Assembly: GCA_016710635.1 (NCBI GenBank) | Contig: JADJVL010000023.1 | Location: 1 to 60,589 of the forward strand | Direction: 5' to 3' | From: Holophagaceae bacterium | Lineage (GTDB): Bacteria > Acidobacteriota > Holophagae > Holophagales > Holophagaceae | Length of the DNA: 60,589 nt | Part shown: positions 51,451 to 60,243 of the stretch, in pieces | Position numbering within the stretch: position 1 is the first letter of the stretch | Layout: each line of letters begins with the position of its first letter | Program-made: the position numbers and the translations under genes | The notes under the pieces: model-generated | Told to the model about the DNA's origin: nothing | Database searches by the model: none | The model's input: the letters and a program-made list of their open reading frames with translations, nothing else

Positions 51451-52688
51451 GGGCGGTCCCCATGGTCCCGCAGCCAGCGCCCCCGGGCCTCCCCGTAGAT
51501 GTCCACATAGGTGCGGGCGGCACGCTCCCAGGTGCGCGCGGCGCTGCGGGCCCGGGCCTTCGTCACCATCTCCTCCCGCAGGTCGCCGTCGGTCCAGAGG
51601 CGCCGCAGGGCGCCGGCCATGTCCGCCACGTCCAGGCCATCGAAGAGGAGCCCGCCGTCCCCGACGGCCTCGGGGATGCCGCAGGCGGTGGAGGCCGCGA
51701 GGGGCGAACCCAGGGCCATGGCCTCCAGCACCGGGATGCCGGGCCCGCCTTCGAAGAGGGTGGGGATCACCGTCAACCGCGCCGCCCGATAGAGGGCCTG
51801 GACGTTCGGCAGGGGGACCATCCCCAGAAAGTGCAGCTGGTCCGCCAGGTCCAGTTCCAGGGCCCGGGCCTGGATGGCCTTGAAGTGCGCGTTCTGGTGC
51901 CCGGTGGCGACCAGGGGGACGACCAGGCCTGAGCGCTTCAGGACGGCCAGGGCTTCCAGGAGGCGCAGGTGGTTCTTGTGGGGCCAGGTCTGGGCCGGGT
52001 AGAAGGCGAAGGCTTCCGGCAGGCCGTGGCGCTGGCGCAGGGCCCGCAGGTCCTCCTCCGTGGGTTCCGGGGCCTCGGTCCAGGTGGGGCCGAAGGGCGC
52101 GACGAAAACCTTGGCTTCGGGGATGTCGAGGTGGGCCAGCACGTCCCGCTTCGTCCAGGCGTCCACCACGCAGACCGCCGAGGCCGCGCGGGCAGAGGCC
52201 AGGTAGTGGCGTCTCCGCCGCTGCAGGTCCTTGGGAGTGAAGAACTCCGGGAAATGCTCGTGCTGCACGTCGTGGAGGTTGATCACGTAGGGCAGGGCCC
52301 AGTGCTTCGGGGGCCGAGGATGCAGGATCTGGTAAGGGCAGTGGACCAGGGCGCGCTGGGCCAGGGCAGGGGGAAAGGCGGAGCGGCGGCCCAGGAGCCG
52401 GGCGAGGCCATGGCGCCAGGACCGGCCGGGGTCCATGGGGAGCATGCGCCGTTCCAGGTCAAAGCCCGCGCTCCGCTGGGCCTCCTTCCCGTAGATCATC
52501 CGGGTGAACCCGCCTTCCAGGGGGAAGTGGGCCTCCCAGTCCTCGGTGCCCGTGAGGACCCAGGTCCGGGCGGCGCCGGCGGCGGCGGGGATGTGCCGGG
52601 CCATGGTCTGGCAGACCGTGGCGATGCCTCCGCTTTCCGCCGGGTGGATCGGCAGGAAGTTGAAGACGAGGTGTTCCAGCGGCTGCAT
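51447..52688 (-). CDS. Glycosyltransferase family 4
   Basis: 413 residues with two Rossmann-like domains: FLPIHPAESGGIATVCQTMA at the start, VINLHDVQHEHFPEFFTPKD, FYPAQTWPHKNHLRLLEALA, LHFLGMVPLPNVQALYRAAR, and the nucleotide-binding FEGGPGIPVLEAMALGSPLA with the E-x7-E pattern. Likely adds a GDP- or UDP-sugar to a surface glycan. First gene of the minus-strand sugar unit (GT4, methyltransferase, SDR, gmd, fcl). Confidence 0.92.
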   Translation of the reverse strand: MQPLEHLVFNFLPIHPAESGGIATVCQTMARHIPAAAGAARTWVLTGTEDWEAHFPLEGGFTRMIYGKEAQRSAGFDLERRMLPMDPGRSWRHGLARLLGRRSAFPPALAQRALVHCPYQILHPRPPKHWALPYVINLHDVQHEHFPEFFTPKDLQRRRRHYLASARAASAVCVVDAWTKRDVLAHLDIPEAKVFVAPFGPTWTEAPEPTEEDLRALRQRHGLPEAFAFYPAQTWPHKNHLRLLEALAVLKRSGLVVPLVATGHQNAHFKAIQARALELDLADQLHFLGMVPLPNVQALYRAARLTVIPTLFEGGPGIPVLEAMALGSPLAASTACGIPEAVGDGGLLFDGLDVADMAGALRRLWTDGDLREEMVTKARARSAARTWERAARTYVDIYGEARGRWLRDHGDRP

Positions 52689-52784
52689 CGGCCCATGATA
52701 CCCAGCGGCAGGCCCGGCGCAGCGGCCTTCCCGGCCCTTCCGATCCTTCGGGAAGGGCCGCCGATGCTGTATCTTGGGAGGTTC

Positions 52785-54065
52785 ATGACCTTTTCCCTCC
52801 TCATGCCCTCCTACAACCAGGCCCGCTTCATCGCGGAGGCCGTGCAGAGCGTGCTGGCCCAGGAGGATCCGGACTGGGAGCTGCTGATCCTGGACAACAG
52901 CACCGACGGGACGCCGGCGGTGATGGCGAAGTTCACCGATCCCCGCATCCGCTTCGAGCACGTCCCCGGCCGCATGGACGTGGGCACCTGCCTGAACCGC
53001 ATGCTGGCCCAGGCCAAGGGGCCCTGCTTCTCCTACATCCACACGGACAACCGGCTGCTGCCCTGTTTCGTGGGAGACCACCGGAAGGCCCTGGAGGCGC
53101 ACCCGCGGGCGGTGGCGGTCTGCGACTACTGGGAGATCAGTGAGGACGGCCGGCGCCGCAAGCTCCGCAAGCGACCGGACCCCTTTCCCCTGCGGCGGCT
53201 CTTCTCCACCGACAGCATCGGCGTGCCCTTCGCCGCCACCCTGGACCTGGCCCGGGAGGTCGGCGGCTTCTCCTCCGATGACCTCGCCGATGACGTGCTC
53301 TTCGTGCTCCAGGCCGATGCCCTCGGGTCCCGGGTCCACCTCCACAAGCCCCAGATGGAGTACCGGGTCCACGCCACCTCGCGGTTCCTGAGCAGCGGCC
53401 TGAACCGGGTGCAGAAGGCCATCCACCGCTCGGTGCTGAAGGCGGCCCTGGGGCGGCCCGCCGGGGCCCCGGACCCCTTCGAAGGCGGTCTGGACAAGGC
53501 CCGCCGGCACGTGGCGGTGGCGAGCCGCATGGCGGTGATCCGCTGCCGGTCCCACCTGCAGCACCTCGGGGGCGTGGATCCTCTCTGGATCAGCGGCACG
53601 GGCCCCGGGAGTTTTTGGATGGCCTGGGCCTGCGCCGAGCTGCACCGGGCGGTGGCGGGCTTCGTGGACACCACCGCCATCGGCGCCGAGAACCGGCTCC
53701 TGGGCCTGCCCATCAAGGACGCGCCGCCCCACGGCGCAAGGGTCCTCTACCCCCGCTCCAAGGGCCGCACCGGCGTGGTCCAGGCCCTGCGCTGGATCAC
53801 CAAGGGCCTGCCTCCCCTGGACCACAAGCTGAAGCGCCTGCCCGGCGACGTGATGTCGGGCCTGCTGGTGCCCTTCCACCTCCGCACGCCGGAAGCGACG
53901 GAGGTTTGGATCGAGGGCGCGGGCCCCCTCGCCGCCTACCTGGCCTACGGCGCCGAGTCGGTGGCCGGCTTGCGGGTGTGCGGCTTCATCGGCGACGAGA
54001 GCCCCCTGCCTTCCCTCGCAGCGGAACACGACGCCAAGGGCCCGCGCTGGGTCCTGCCCGACTGA
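52785..54065 (+). CDS. Glycosyltransferase family 2 with C-terminal extension
   Basis: 426 residues. GT-A domain at residues 1-210: LLMPSYNQARFIAEAVQSVL, LLILDNSTDGTPAVMAKFTD, the DXD-like site YIHTDNRLLP, and a GGF turn (REVGGFSSDDLADDVLF). The remaining 200 residues are unlike the catalytic domain and may bind the acceptor (TEVWIEGAGPLAAYLAYGAE near the end). ATG 52785 follows GGGAGG; ATG 52764 in frame is an alternative. Divergent from the GT4 gene. Confidence 0.88.
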   Translation: MTFSLLMPSYNQARFIAEAVQSVLAQEDPDWELLILDNSTDGTPAVMAKFTDPRIRFEHVPGRMDVGTCLNRMLAQAKGPCFSYIHTDNRLLPCFVGDHRKALEAHPRAVAVCDYWEISEDGRRRKLRKRPDPFPLRRLFSTDSIGVPFAATLDLAREVGGFSSDDLADDVLFVLQADALGSRVHLHKPQMEYRVHATSRFLSSGLNRVQKAIHRSVLKAALGRPAGAPDPFEGGLDKARRHVAVASRMAVIRCRSHLQHLGGVDPLWISGTGPGSFWMAWACAELHRAVAGFVDTTAIGAENRLLGLPIKDAPPHGARVLYPRSKGRTGVVQALRWITKGLPPLDHKLKRLPGDVMSGLLVPFHLRTPEATEVWIEGAGPLAAYLAYGAESVAGLRVCGFIGDESPLPSLAAEHDAKGPRWVLPD

Positions 54066-54088
54066 TCGGCCTTTTCCCGGAACTCCCG

Positions 54089-55323
54089 ATGCTCTTCGAT
54101 TCCCCCTCCACCTTCGGCCGCGCCTTCCGGATGCTGTCCTTCGGCGAAAGCCACGGACCCGCGGTGGGCGTGGTGCTGGACGGCGTGAAGCCCGGCCTGC
54201 CCTTCGATCTGGAGGCGATCCAGCAGGAGATGGACCGCCGCCGCCCCGGCCAGTCGGACCTGGTGACGCCCCGCAACGAAGGCGACCGGGTGCGGGTGCT
54301 CAGCGGCGTCTTCGAGGGGAAGACCACGGGCCATCCCATCGCCCTGGTGGTCTTCAACGAGAACCAGAAGAGCGGCGACTACAAGGCCATCGCGGAACTC
54401 TTCCGCCCCGGTCATGCGGACCTCACCTTCGACCGCAAGTACGGGATCCGGGACCCCCGGGGCGGCGGGCGCAGTTCGGGTCGCGAGACCCTCGCCCGGG
54501 TGGCCGCCGGCGCCTGGGCCAAGCAGCAGCTCGCGGGCATGGGTGTCACCATCCGAGGCTTCAACCGGGAGATCGCCGGCATCGCGGGCGTGGCGGTGGA
54601 CTGGGATTTCGTGGAGAGGAACCCACTGCGCGTCGCGGACCCAAGCACCTTCGAGGCTCAGAAGTGGGCGGTGGAGGACGCCAGGGCTGAAGGCGACAGC
54701 GTCGGCGGCGTGGCGGAAGTCTGGATCGAAGGCCTGCCCATCGGCCTGGGGGATCCCACCTTCGCCAAGCTCGACGCCCTGCTGGCCTACGCCGCCATGT
54801 CCATCGGCGCCGTAAAGGGCGTGGAGCTCGGCAGCGGCTTCGCATCGGCCCGCAAGCGGGGCAGCGAGAACAACGATCCGATCCTCCCCGAAGGCTGCGA
54901 CGCCGGCGAGCCGGGGGCTCCGGGGACGCAGAGCGGATGGAGTCCGCGGGCGGTCCCCCCCGGACGGCATTCGTCAAAAATGACGCCGGCGGCACCCTTG
55001 GGGGCATCAGCACCGGTGCGCCGGTGGTGCTGCGCGCCGCGGTGAAGCCCACCAGCTCCATCTCCCACGCCCAGAAGACCATCACGAAGACGGGGGAAGC
55101 CGCGGAGATCAGCACCAAGGGCCGCCACGACCCCTGCATCGCGCCCCGCATCGTACCGGTGCTGGAAGCCATGGCGGCCATCGTGGTCTACGACGCGTGG
55201 CTCACCCAGCAGGAATTGCGGGAGGGCGGCTTTGCACCAATGCCTGAATGGGACTGGCTGGCGATCGAGGAAGGACGAACAGGATCGCCACCTGACTACC
55301 CCCCGATCGCGCAGGACATCTAG
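54089..55323 (+). pseudogene. aroC: Chorismate synthase, one-base frameshift in a C run
   Basis: AroC makes chorismate from EPSP with reduced FMN. The first frame reads RAFRMLSFGESHGPAVGVVL, RRPGQSDLVTPRNEGDRVRV, RKYGIRDPRGGGRSSGRET and the GSENNDPILPEG block, as expected. At the seven-C run 54955-54961 it drifts; the next frame continues FVKNDAGGTLGGISTGAPVV, VKPTSSISHAQKTI and GRHDPCIAPRIVPVLEAMAA to 55323. One extra C joins them into about 411 residues, longer than the usual 360. The surplus is a loop of roughly 30 residues before FVKNDAGG and a longer C-terminus. Probably functional in the true sequence. Confidence 0.92.
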
Positions 55324-55351
55324 TCCTGCGCTCCCGCTCCCTCGCTCCCGC

Positions 55352-55394
55352 GGGGCCCCGTGGCTACCCTGGATCGCGGAGGGGGCCCCGTGGC
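55352..55394. repeat. Short direct repeat in the aroC-hemA gap
   Basis: GGGGCCCCGTGGC occurs at 55352-55364 and again at 55382-55394, 30 bases apart. The rest of the 192-base gap between aroC and hemA shows no gene, tRNA or clear promoter. The copies might be protein-binding sites or chance in GC-rich DNA. Confidence 0.4.
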
Positions 55395-55515
55395 AAAACA
55401 TCACAAGCGCGCTGGAGAAGATCACAGGTTCCCCGGAAGCCTAGGTCCGCCGGGCTCCGGGGGGCTAGACTGGGGCTGCCACCGGACCGAGCAGGGTCCC
55501 CGCGCCGGACAACGA

Positions 55516-56733
55516 ATGGAACCCGTCCTTCTCAGCTACAACGCAGCAGCCCATGGCCTCGACGAGGTGGGCCGGCACGTGGTCGCGGAGCACCTCCCCG
55601 CGCGGCTGTCGGCGTGGAAACAGGCCACCGGGGCTCGGGAGCTGGTCTACGTGGCCACCTGCCAGCGGGTGATGTGGCTGGTCTGGGGCGGCAAACCGGA
55701 GGACCTCGGCGAATTCGAAGCCCAGCGCCTGGAGGGCGACGCCCTATGGCGCCACCTGCTGGACGTGGCCGCGGGCCTGGAAAGCGCCAACCTGGGGGAC
55801 CGGGAAATCCCCGTGCAGATGCGGGACGCCCTCGACCTGGCCCGGCAGACCGGCGTGGCGGATGGCGAGGCCCTGGCGGTCTTCGAGGACGTGATCCGGG
55901 AAGCCCAGCGCCTCCGGCAGAAAGTCGGCCTCGCCGACGGCACCGTGAGCGTCGCCACGGCGGCCCTGCGCCACCTTTCCGAGGCCCTCGAGCCCGGGGC
56001 CGCCGTCGCGGTGGTGGGCGTCGGCCCCATGAGCGCCTACCTCGCCGAGCGTCTCCCCGAGCGCGGCTTTGCCGTGAGCGTGGTGAACCGCACGGAGGCC
56101 AAGGCCCACGCCCTCGCCGATCCCCTGGGCCTGCCGGTGCGGCCCCTCGAGCCGCTGCTCCTGGACCCGGACGGCTTCGACGCCATCGTCACCGCCACCA
56201 GCGCGCCGGAGGCCATCTTCACCTTCGACGCCTGGAAGAACCTGCCCAAGCGCGCCCATCTCCGGCTCCTGGACCTGGCCCTGCCCCCGGACAGCGAACC
56301 CGCCCTGGAGCGCATCCCTTGGGTGCAGCGGGTGGACCTGCCGGTCTTCCTGGAGGCCACCGCCACCACCAAGGCCCAGCGCGCCGAGGCCGCTGTGAAG
56401 GCCGAACCCCACCTCATCGCCGCCGTCGCGCGCCTGCGCAAGCGGGCCCAGGAACGGGCCCACAAGCGGGACCTGGAACTGGCCTCCACGCGCCTGGAAG
56501 AGGCCTGGGGACTCCTCGTGGACGAGGCCCTCGGCGAACTGGACGAAGCCCAGCGGGAGCACATGGATAAGTTCCTGCAGCGGGGCCGCACCCTGGCCTA
56601 CCGCGCCCTGGCCCAGAGCCAGCTGCCCCAGGAGGTGCTGGCCCTCCTCACCCGCGGGAAGCCCCGGGAGGCCGCCGCCGGCGAAGCCCCCGGCCCCGCC
56701 AAGCCGCCCGTTCCCGAAAGCGAAGCCTCATGA
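55516..56733 (+). CDS. hemA: Glutamyl-tRNA reductase (divergent)
   Basis: First step of C5 tetrapyrrole synthesis: Glu-tRNA to glutamate-1-semialdehyde. 405 residues from ATG 55516. Catalytic Cys in YVATCQRVMW (usually STCNRTE, so Asn is replaced by Gln); SANLGDREIPVQMRDAL in place of the usual GE-QILGQV; NADPH domain VAVVGVGPMSAYLAERLPER; C-terminal dimerisation helices (LRKRAQERAHKRDLELASTR). It diverges from textbook HemA, but the position before hemC-hemD-hemL makes the assignment safe. The stop overlaps hemC. Confidence 0.9.
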   Translation: MEPVLLSYNAAAHGLDEVGRHVVAEHLPARLSAWKQATGARELVYVATCQRVMWLVWGGKPEDLGEFEAQRLEGDALWRHLLDVAAGLESANLGDREIPVQMRDALDLARQTGVADGEALAVFEDVIREAQRLRQKVGLADGTVSVATAALRHLSEALEPGAAVAVVGVGPMSAYLAERLPERGFAVSVVNRTEAKAHALADPLGLPVRPLEPLLLDPDGFDAIVTATSAPEAIFTFDAWKNLPKRAHLRLLDLALPPDSEPALERIPWVQRVDLPVFLEATATTKAQRAEAAVKAEPHLIAAVARLRKRAQERAHKRDLELASTRLEEAWGLLVDEALGELDEAQREHMDKFLQRGRTLAYRALAQSQLPQEVLALLTRGKPREAAAGEAPGPAKPPVPESEAS

Positions 56734-57605
56734 AGAAAGTCATCCTCGGGACCCGCGGGTCCAAGCTGGCCACCGCCCAGGCCGAGTTCCTGGTGCAGCA
56801 CCTGAAGGACAAGGGTTTCGAGGTCGAGTGGAAGCTCTTCACGACCTCCGGGGACCGGTGGCTGGAAGGCCCCCTCGACCAGCGCGGCGGCACGGGCTTC
56901 TTCACCAAGGAACTGGAGGACGCCCTCGTGGGTGGCGGCGTGGACCTGCTCATCCACAGCCTCAAGGACGTGGCCATCGAGCGCCCCGCGGGCATCGTCA
57001 CCGCCTGCATCCCCGCGCGAGAGGATCCCGCGGACTGGCTGGTGATGCGCCAGGACGCGCCGGCGGCCCTGCGGGTCGGCACCAGCTCCGTGCGCCGGGA
57101 GCGCACGCTGAAGGCGGCCCATCCGGACTGGTCCTTCACCTGGATCCGCGGCAATGTCCCCACCCGCGTGCAACGCGTGCGGGAGGGCCTGCTGCGGGAC
57201 GAGCCTCTCCACGCGACCCTGCTGGCGGCTTCGGGCCTCAAGCGCCTGGCCCTGGACCTGGCGGGCCTGGAGGTGCGGCCTCTCACTCCCGACGAACTCC
57301 TGCCGGCGCCGGGGCAGGGCGCCCTGCTGGCGGAGACCCGGCCGGACCGCGCCGACATCATCGAGGCCTTCGCCGATCTCCACTGTGAAGCCACGACCCG
57401 CTGCGTGACCCTGGAGCGGGGCGTGCTGAAAGGCCTCGGCGGCGGCTGCCAGATGCCTCTGGGCGCCCTGGCCACCGTGGATGCGTCGGGCCAGATCCTG
57501 CTGCGGGCGGTGCACGCCGCCGACGAGGGCATCCGCCGGGCCGAAGCCCACGGGGACGACGGTCAGGCCCTGCGCACCGTGCTCGCGGGCCTGGGGGTGT
57601 CGTGA
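56730..57605 (+). CDS. hemC: Hydroxymethylbilane synthase
   Basis: Polymerises four porphobilinogens on a dipyrromethane cofactor. 291 residues: ILGTRGSKLATAQAEFLVQH, GGTGFFTKELEDALVGGGVD, HSLKDVAIERPAG, SVRRERTLKAAHPDW, RGNVPTRVQRVREG, APGQGALLAETR, and the cofactor cysteine at about Cys240 in GGGCQMPLGA. Overlaps both neighbours (ATGA before, GTGA after). Confidence 0.96.
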   Translation: MKKVILGTRGSKLATAQAEFLVQHLKDKGFEVEWKLFTTSGDRWLEGPLDQRGGTGFFTKELEDALVGGGVDLLIHSLKDVAIERPAGIVTACIPAREDPADWLVMRQDAPAALRVGTSSVRRERTLKAAHPDWSFTWIRGNVPTRVQRVREGLLRDEPLHATLLAASGLKRLALDLAGLEVRPLTPDELLPAPGQGALLAETRPDRADIIEAFADLHCEATTRCVTLERGVLKGLGGGCQMPLGALATVDASGQILLRAVHAADEGIRRAEAHGDDGQALRTVLAGLGVS

Positions 57606-58279
57606 GGCTCGGCCTGGCCCGGAGCCCCAAGCACTCCCTCAGCCTCGCCGTGGCGCGATCAGGCTGGGAGCCCGTCTTCCTGCCCCTCACCCACGCGGTG
57701 GAAAGCGGCGACGCGCCGCCCTTCCCCATCCAGGAGGCCGACGCCCTGCTGGTGCTGAGCCCCGCCGGCGCCAAGGCCGTCGCCGACAAGGTGGCGCCCC
57801 ACCAGGTGGTCCTTTTGCAGGGCCACGGCACCTTCGAGGCCCTCGGGGCCCCGGATGGCGCCGCCCAGGTGGCCTTCAGCCCCCGGGCCGAGGGGCTCTG
57901 GGAACTGCTCCGGACGCGCTTTCCCAAGGGGGGCCGTTTCCTGCTGGTGCGCGGCGAGCGCTCCCGGGGCTTCCTCGAGACCGTGGCCGCGGGCACGCCC
58001 TGGCGCATCGAGGCCTGGATCACCCACCGGGAAGTGGCGGAGACTCCGCAGCCATCCTGTGCGGGCCTGGATGCGGTGCTGGCCCTCAGCCCCCTGCAGG
58101 CGGAACTCCTGAAGGCCGCCCCGCCGGATCTGCGGCGCTACGCCTGGGGCGAGCGCACCGCCGAGGCCTTCGCCGCCACCGGGCAGGCCGTCCAGGGCCT
58201 GTGCGAACCCACCACGGAAGCCCTGGTGGGCTTCCTGCGGGACCAGATCTTCCGTATGTCCAGCGAGGCCCCCCGATGA
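57602..58279 (+). CDS. hemD: Uroporphyrinogen-III synthase
   Basis: Closes hydroxymethylbilane with ring D inversion. HemD is poorly conserved; this 225-residue protein from GTG 57602 has the expected two-lobed pattern: ADALLVLSPAGAKAVADKVA, FLLVRGERSRGFLETVAAG, and DAVLALSPLQAELLKAAPP with the late AEAFAATGQAVQGLCEPTTEALVGFL, split for length. Position between hemC and hemL supports the call. Overlaps hemL by four bases. Confidence 0.88.
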   Translation: MRLGLARSPKHSLSLAVARSGWEPVFLPLTHAVESGDAPPFPIQEADALLVLSPAGAKAVADKVAPHQVVLLQGHGTFEALGAPDGAAQVAFSPRAEGLWELLRTRFPKGGRFLLVRGERSRGFLETVAAGTPWRIEAWITHREVAETPQPSCAGLDAVLALSPLQAELLKAAPPDLRRYAWGERTAEAFAATGQAVQGLCEPTTEALVGFLRDQIFRMSSEAPR

Positions 58280-59547
58280 GCAACGAGACCCTCTTCGCCG
58301 AAGCCCTGACCCATTTCCCCGGTGGCGTCTCCAGCCCCGTGCGGGCCTTCCGCGCCGTGGGCGGCACGCCGAAATTCTTCAAGCGGGCCTGGGGCTGGCA
58401 GTTCGAGGACGAGGACGGCCGCACCTTCCTGGATCTATGCATGAGCTGGGGCCCGCTCATCCTGGGGCACGCCAACCCGGACATCCTGGCGGCCGTCACC
58501 GAAGCCATGGCGGAAGGCCTCACCTTCGGCGCGCCGTCCCGGCGGGAGCTGGCCCTGGCCCGGCGCATCAAGGCCATGGTGCCCTTCATGGAGAAGATGC
58601 GCCTGGTGAGCAGCGGCACCGAAGCCGTCATGAGCGCCCTGCGGGCCGCCCGGGGCTTCACGGGCCGGGACCGCATCCTCAAGTTCGACGGCTGCTACCA
58701 CGGGCACGCCGACGCGATGCTGGTGAAGGCCGGGAGCGGTCTCGTGACGTTCGGCGAGCCCAGCAGCGCCGGCATCCCGAAGGCCGTGGGCGAGCTCACC
58801 AGCGTCCTCAGCCTGGACGACCTGGAAGGCCTGGAGGCCTACTTCGCGAAGCACGGGGGCGAGACCGCCTGCGCCATCATCGAGCCCGTCCCCGCCAACA
58901 ACGGCCTCCTGCCCCAGCAGCTGGAGTTCCTGACCGCCCTGCGCACCCTGTGCACGAAGCACGGCGCCCTGCTCATCTTCGACGAGGTGATCTCGGGCTT
59001 CCGAGTGGCGCCCGGAGGCGCGGCGGAGCTGTACGACATCACGCCGGACCTGGTCACCTACGGCAAGATCATCGGCGGCGGCATGCCCGTGGGCTGCTAC
59101 GGCGGCCGCAAGGACGTGATGGGCGTCGTGAGCCCCGACGGGCCGGTCTACCAGGCCGGGACCCTGAGCGGCAATCCCGTGGCCATGGCGGCGGGCCTTG
59201 CGACGCTGGAACGCCTGACACCGGCCTTCTACGCGGACCTGAACCACCGGGCCGCGCTTTGGGCCAAGGTCTTCGAGCGGATCCCGGGCCTGCACTGCCC
59301 GCACATCGGCAGCCTCCTGTGGCCCCTCTTCCAGGCCGGCGTGAAGCGGGCCGACCGGGTCGAGGCCGGCGCCATCACCCAGTTCAACCACCTCCACCGG
59401 CTCATGCTGGAGCAGGGCGTCTACCTCGCCCCCAGCGGCTACGAAGTGGCCTTCCTGAGCGGCGTCCACGGCGACGAGGCCCTGGCGTGCTTCGAGGCTG
59501 CGGTGGCGGCGGTGGCGCCCCAGTTCCGCTCGGACGGCGCCCCATGA
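58276..59547 (+). CDS. hemL: Glutamate-1-semialdehyde 2,1-aminomutase
   Basis: PLP enzyme making 5-aminolevulinate from the HemA product. 423 residues: FPGGVSSPVRAFRAVGGTP, LDLCMSWGPLILGHANPDI, SSGTEAVMSALRAARGFTGR, FDGCYHGHADAMLVKAGSG, IFDEVISGFRV, catalytic lysine at about 264 in TYGKIIGGGMPVGCYGG, QAGTLSGNPVAMAAGLATL. Length and Lys position match E. coli HemL. The stop overlaps the next gene. Confidence 0.96.
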   Translation: MSNETLFAEALTHFPGGVSSPVRAFRAVGGTPKFFKRAWGWQFEDEDGRTFLDLCMSWGPLILGHANPDILAAVTEAMAEGLTFGAPSRRELALARRIKAMVPFMEKMRLVSSGTEAVMSALRAARGFTGRDRILKFDGCYHGHADAMLVKAGSGLVTFGEPSSAGIPKAVGELTSVLSLDDLEGLEAYFAKHGGETACAIIEPVPANNGLLPQQLEFLTALRTLCTKHGALLIFDEVISGFRVAPGGAAELYDITPDLVTYGKIIGGGMPVGCYGGRKDVMGVVSPDGPVYQAGTLSGNPVAMAAGLATLERLTPAFYADLNHRAALWAKVFERIPGLHCPHIGSLLWPLFQAGVKRADRVEAGAITQFNHLHRLMLEQGVYLAPSGYEVAFLSGVHGDEALACFEAAVAAVAPQFRSDGAP

Positions 59548-59807
59548 CCTGCACCCACTGGAAGGCCGTGGAGTTCTTCAAGGACCAGGCGGAGTACGAA
59601 AAGTTCATGGGCTGGCTGCTGCTGCGCATCCAGAGCCGGGAGGCCAAGCCTGTTTCGGCCAAGGAATTCAAGAAGGACAACGACGCGGATTCGGAGAAGT
59701 GGTTCCGCTGCGCCCAGTGCCATACCGTGTGGCGCCTCCTGCGCTACCAGCCGGGCCTCACCGCCGGCTCCTTCCGGCCCCTCCCTTCCGAGATAGAGGC
59801 CCACTGA
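59544..59807 (+). CDS. Small zinc-ribbon-like protein, unknown
   Basis: 87 residues with an N-terminal MTCTHWKAVEFFKDQAEYEK and one Cys pair in KWFRCAQCHTVWRLLRYQPG; with Cys3 and His5 these could form a zinc site. Translationally coupled to hemL by ATGA, so probably part of the haem operon. No known family recognised. Confidence 0.7.
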   Translation: MTCTHWKAVEFFKDQAEYEKFMGWLLLRIQSREAKPVSAKEFKKDNDADSEKWFRCAQCHTVWRLLRYQPGLTAGSFRPLPSEIEAH

Positions 59808-59809
59808 CC

Positions 59810-59872
59810 ATGCGCCACTCCCGTTTCCGCATCCTTCCGGCGCCCTGGGCGAAGCGGAGCGTGGCCCCATGA
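59810..59872 (+). CDS. Possible 20-aa coupling ORF
   Basis: ATG 59810 opens a 20-codon frame beginning MRHSRFRILPAPWAK whose stop overlaps the start of the next gene (ATGA), continuing the overlap pattern of the operon. Basic and Pro-rich, no similarity seen. It may only serve to carry ribosomes to the next start, or be chance. Confidence 0.25.
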   Translation: MRHSRFRILPAPWAKRSVAP

Positions 59873-60243
59873 GGCCGTGGGCCAAGGCCGCCTTCGCCCT
59901 GGGGGCCCACAGCCCTCTGGCGGTGGTGCCCGTGGGGCTGATCGGGATGCTGTTCCTCTTCCCGCCGGGGCCCGTGGCGTCCGCGGCGGAAGGCCGCAGC
60001 ATCGAGACCGCGTGGACCTGGTTCTGGATCGCCGTCGGCGCCTCCCTGTTCGGCTTCGCCCTCACGCTCTTCCTCGGGCTCATCCACGTGGTGCGGGATC
60101 CTTCCCTGGGCTCCGGGCCCCGCGCCCTCTGGCTCCTGGGCCTCCTCTTCCTGGGTGGGATCCTGGTGCCCCTCCTGTTCTGGACCCGCATCCTGCCGCT
60201 CCGCAGCGGGGATGAGCTCCTCTCCGGGAGGCGCGAACCATGA
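59869..60243 (+). CDS. Three-helix membrane protein, unknown
   Basis: 124 residues with hydrophobic segments near 15-35 (LAVVPVGLIGMLFLFPPG), 49-72 (WFWIAVGASLFGFALTLFLG) and 88-108 (LWLLGLLFLGGILVPLLFW). No family recognised. The last four bases overlap the start of another membrane protein, so the two may work together. Last part of the haem operon by position. Confidence 0.65.
   Translation: MRPWAKAAFALGAHSPLAVVPVGLIGMLFLFPPGPVASAAEGRSIETAWTWFWIAVGASLFGFALTLFLGLIHVVRDPSLGSGPRALWLLGLLFLGGILVPLLFWTRILPLRSGDELLSGRREP

Noticed and set aside
51969..52784. Long N-terminal extension of the GT2 enzyme
   Set aside because: It is antisense to the GT4 gene; the GT-A fold begins at 52785 after a GGGAGG site.
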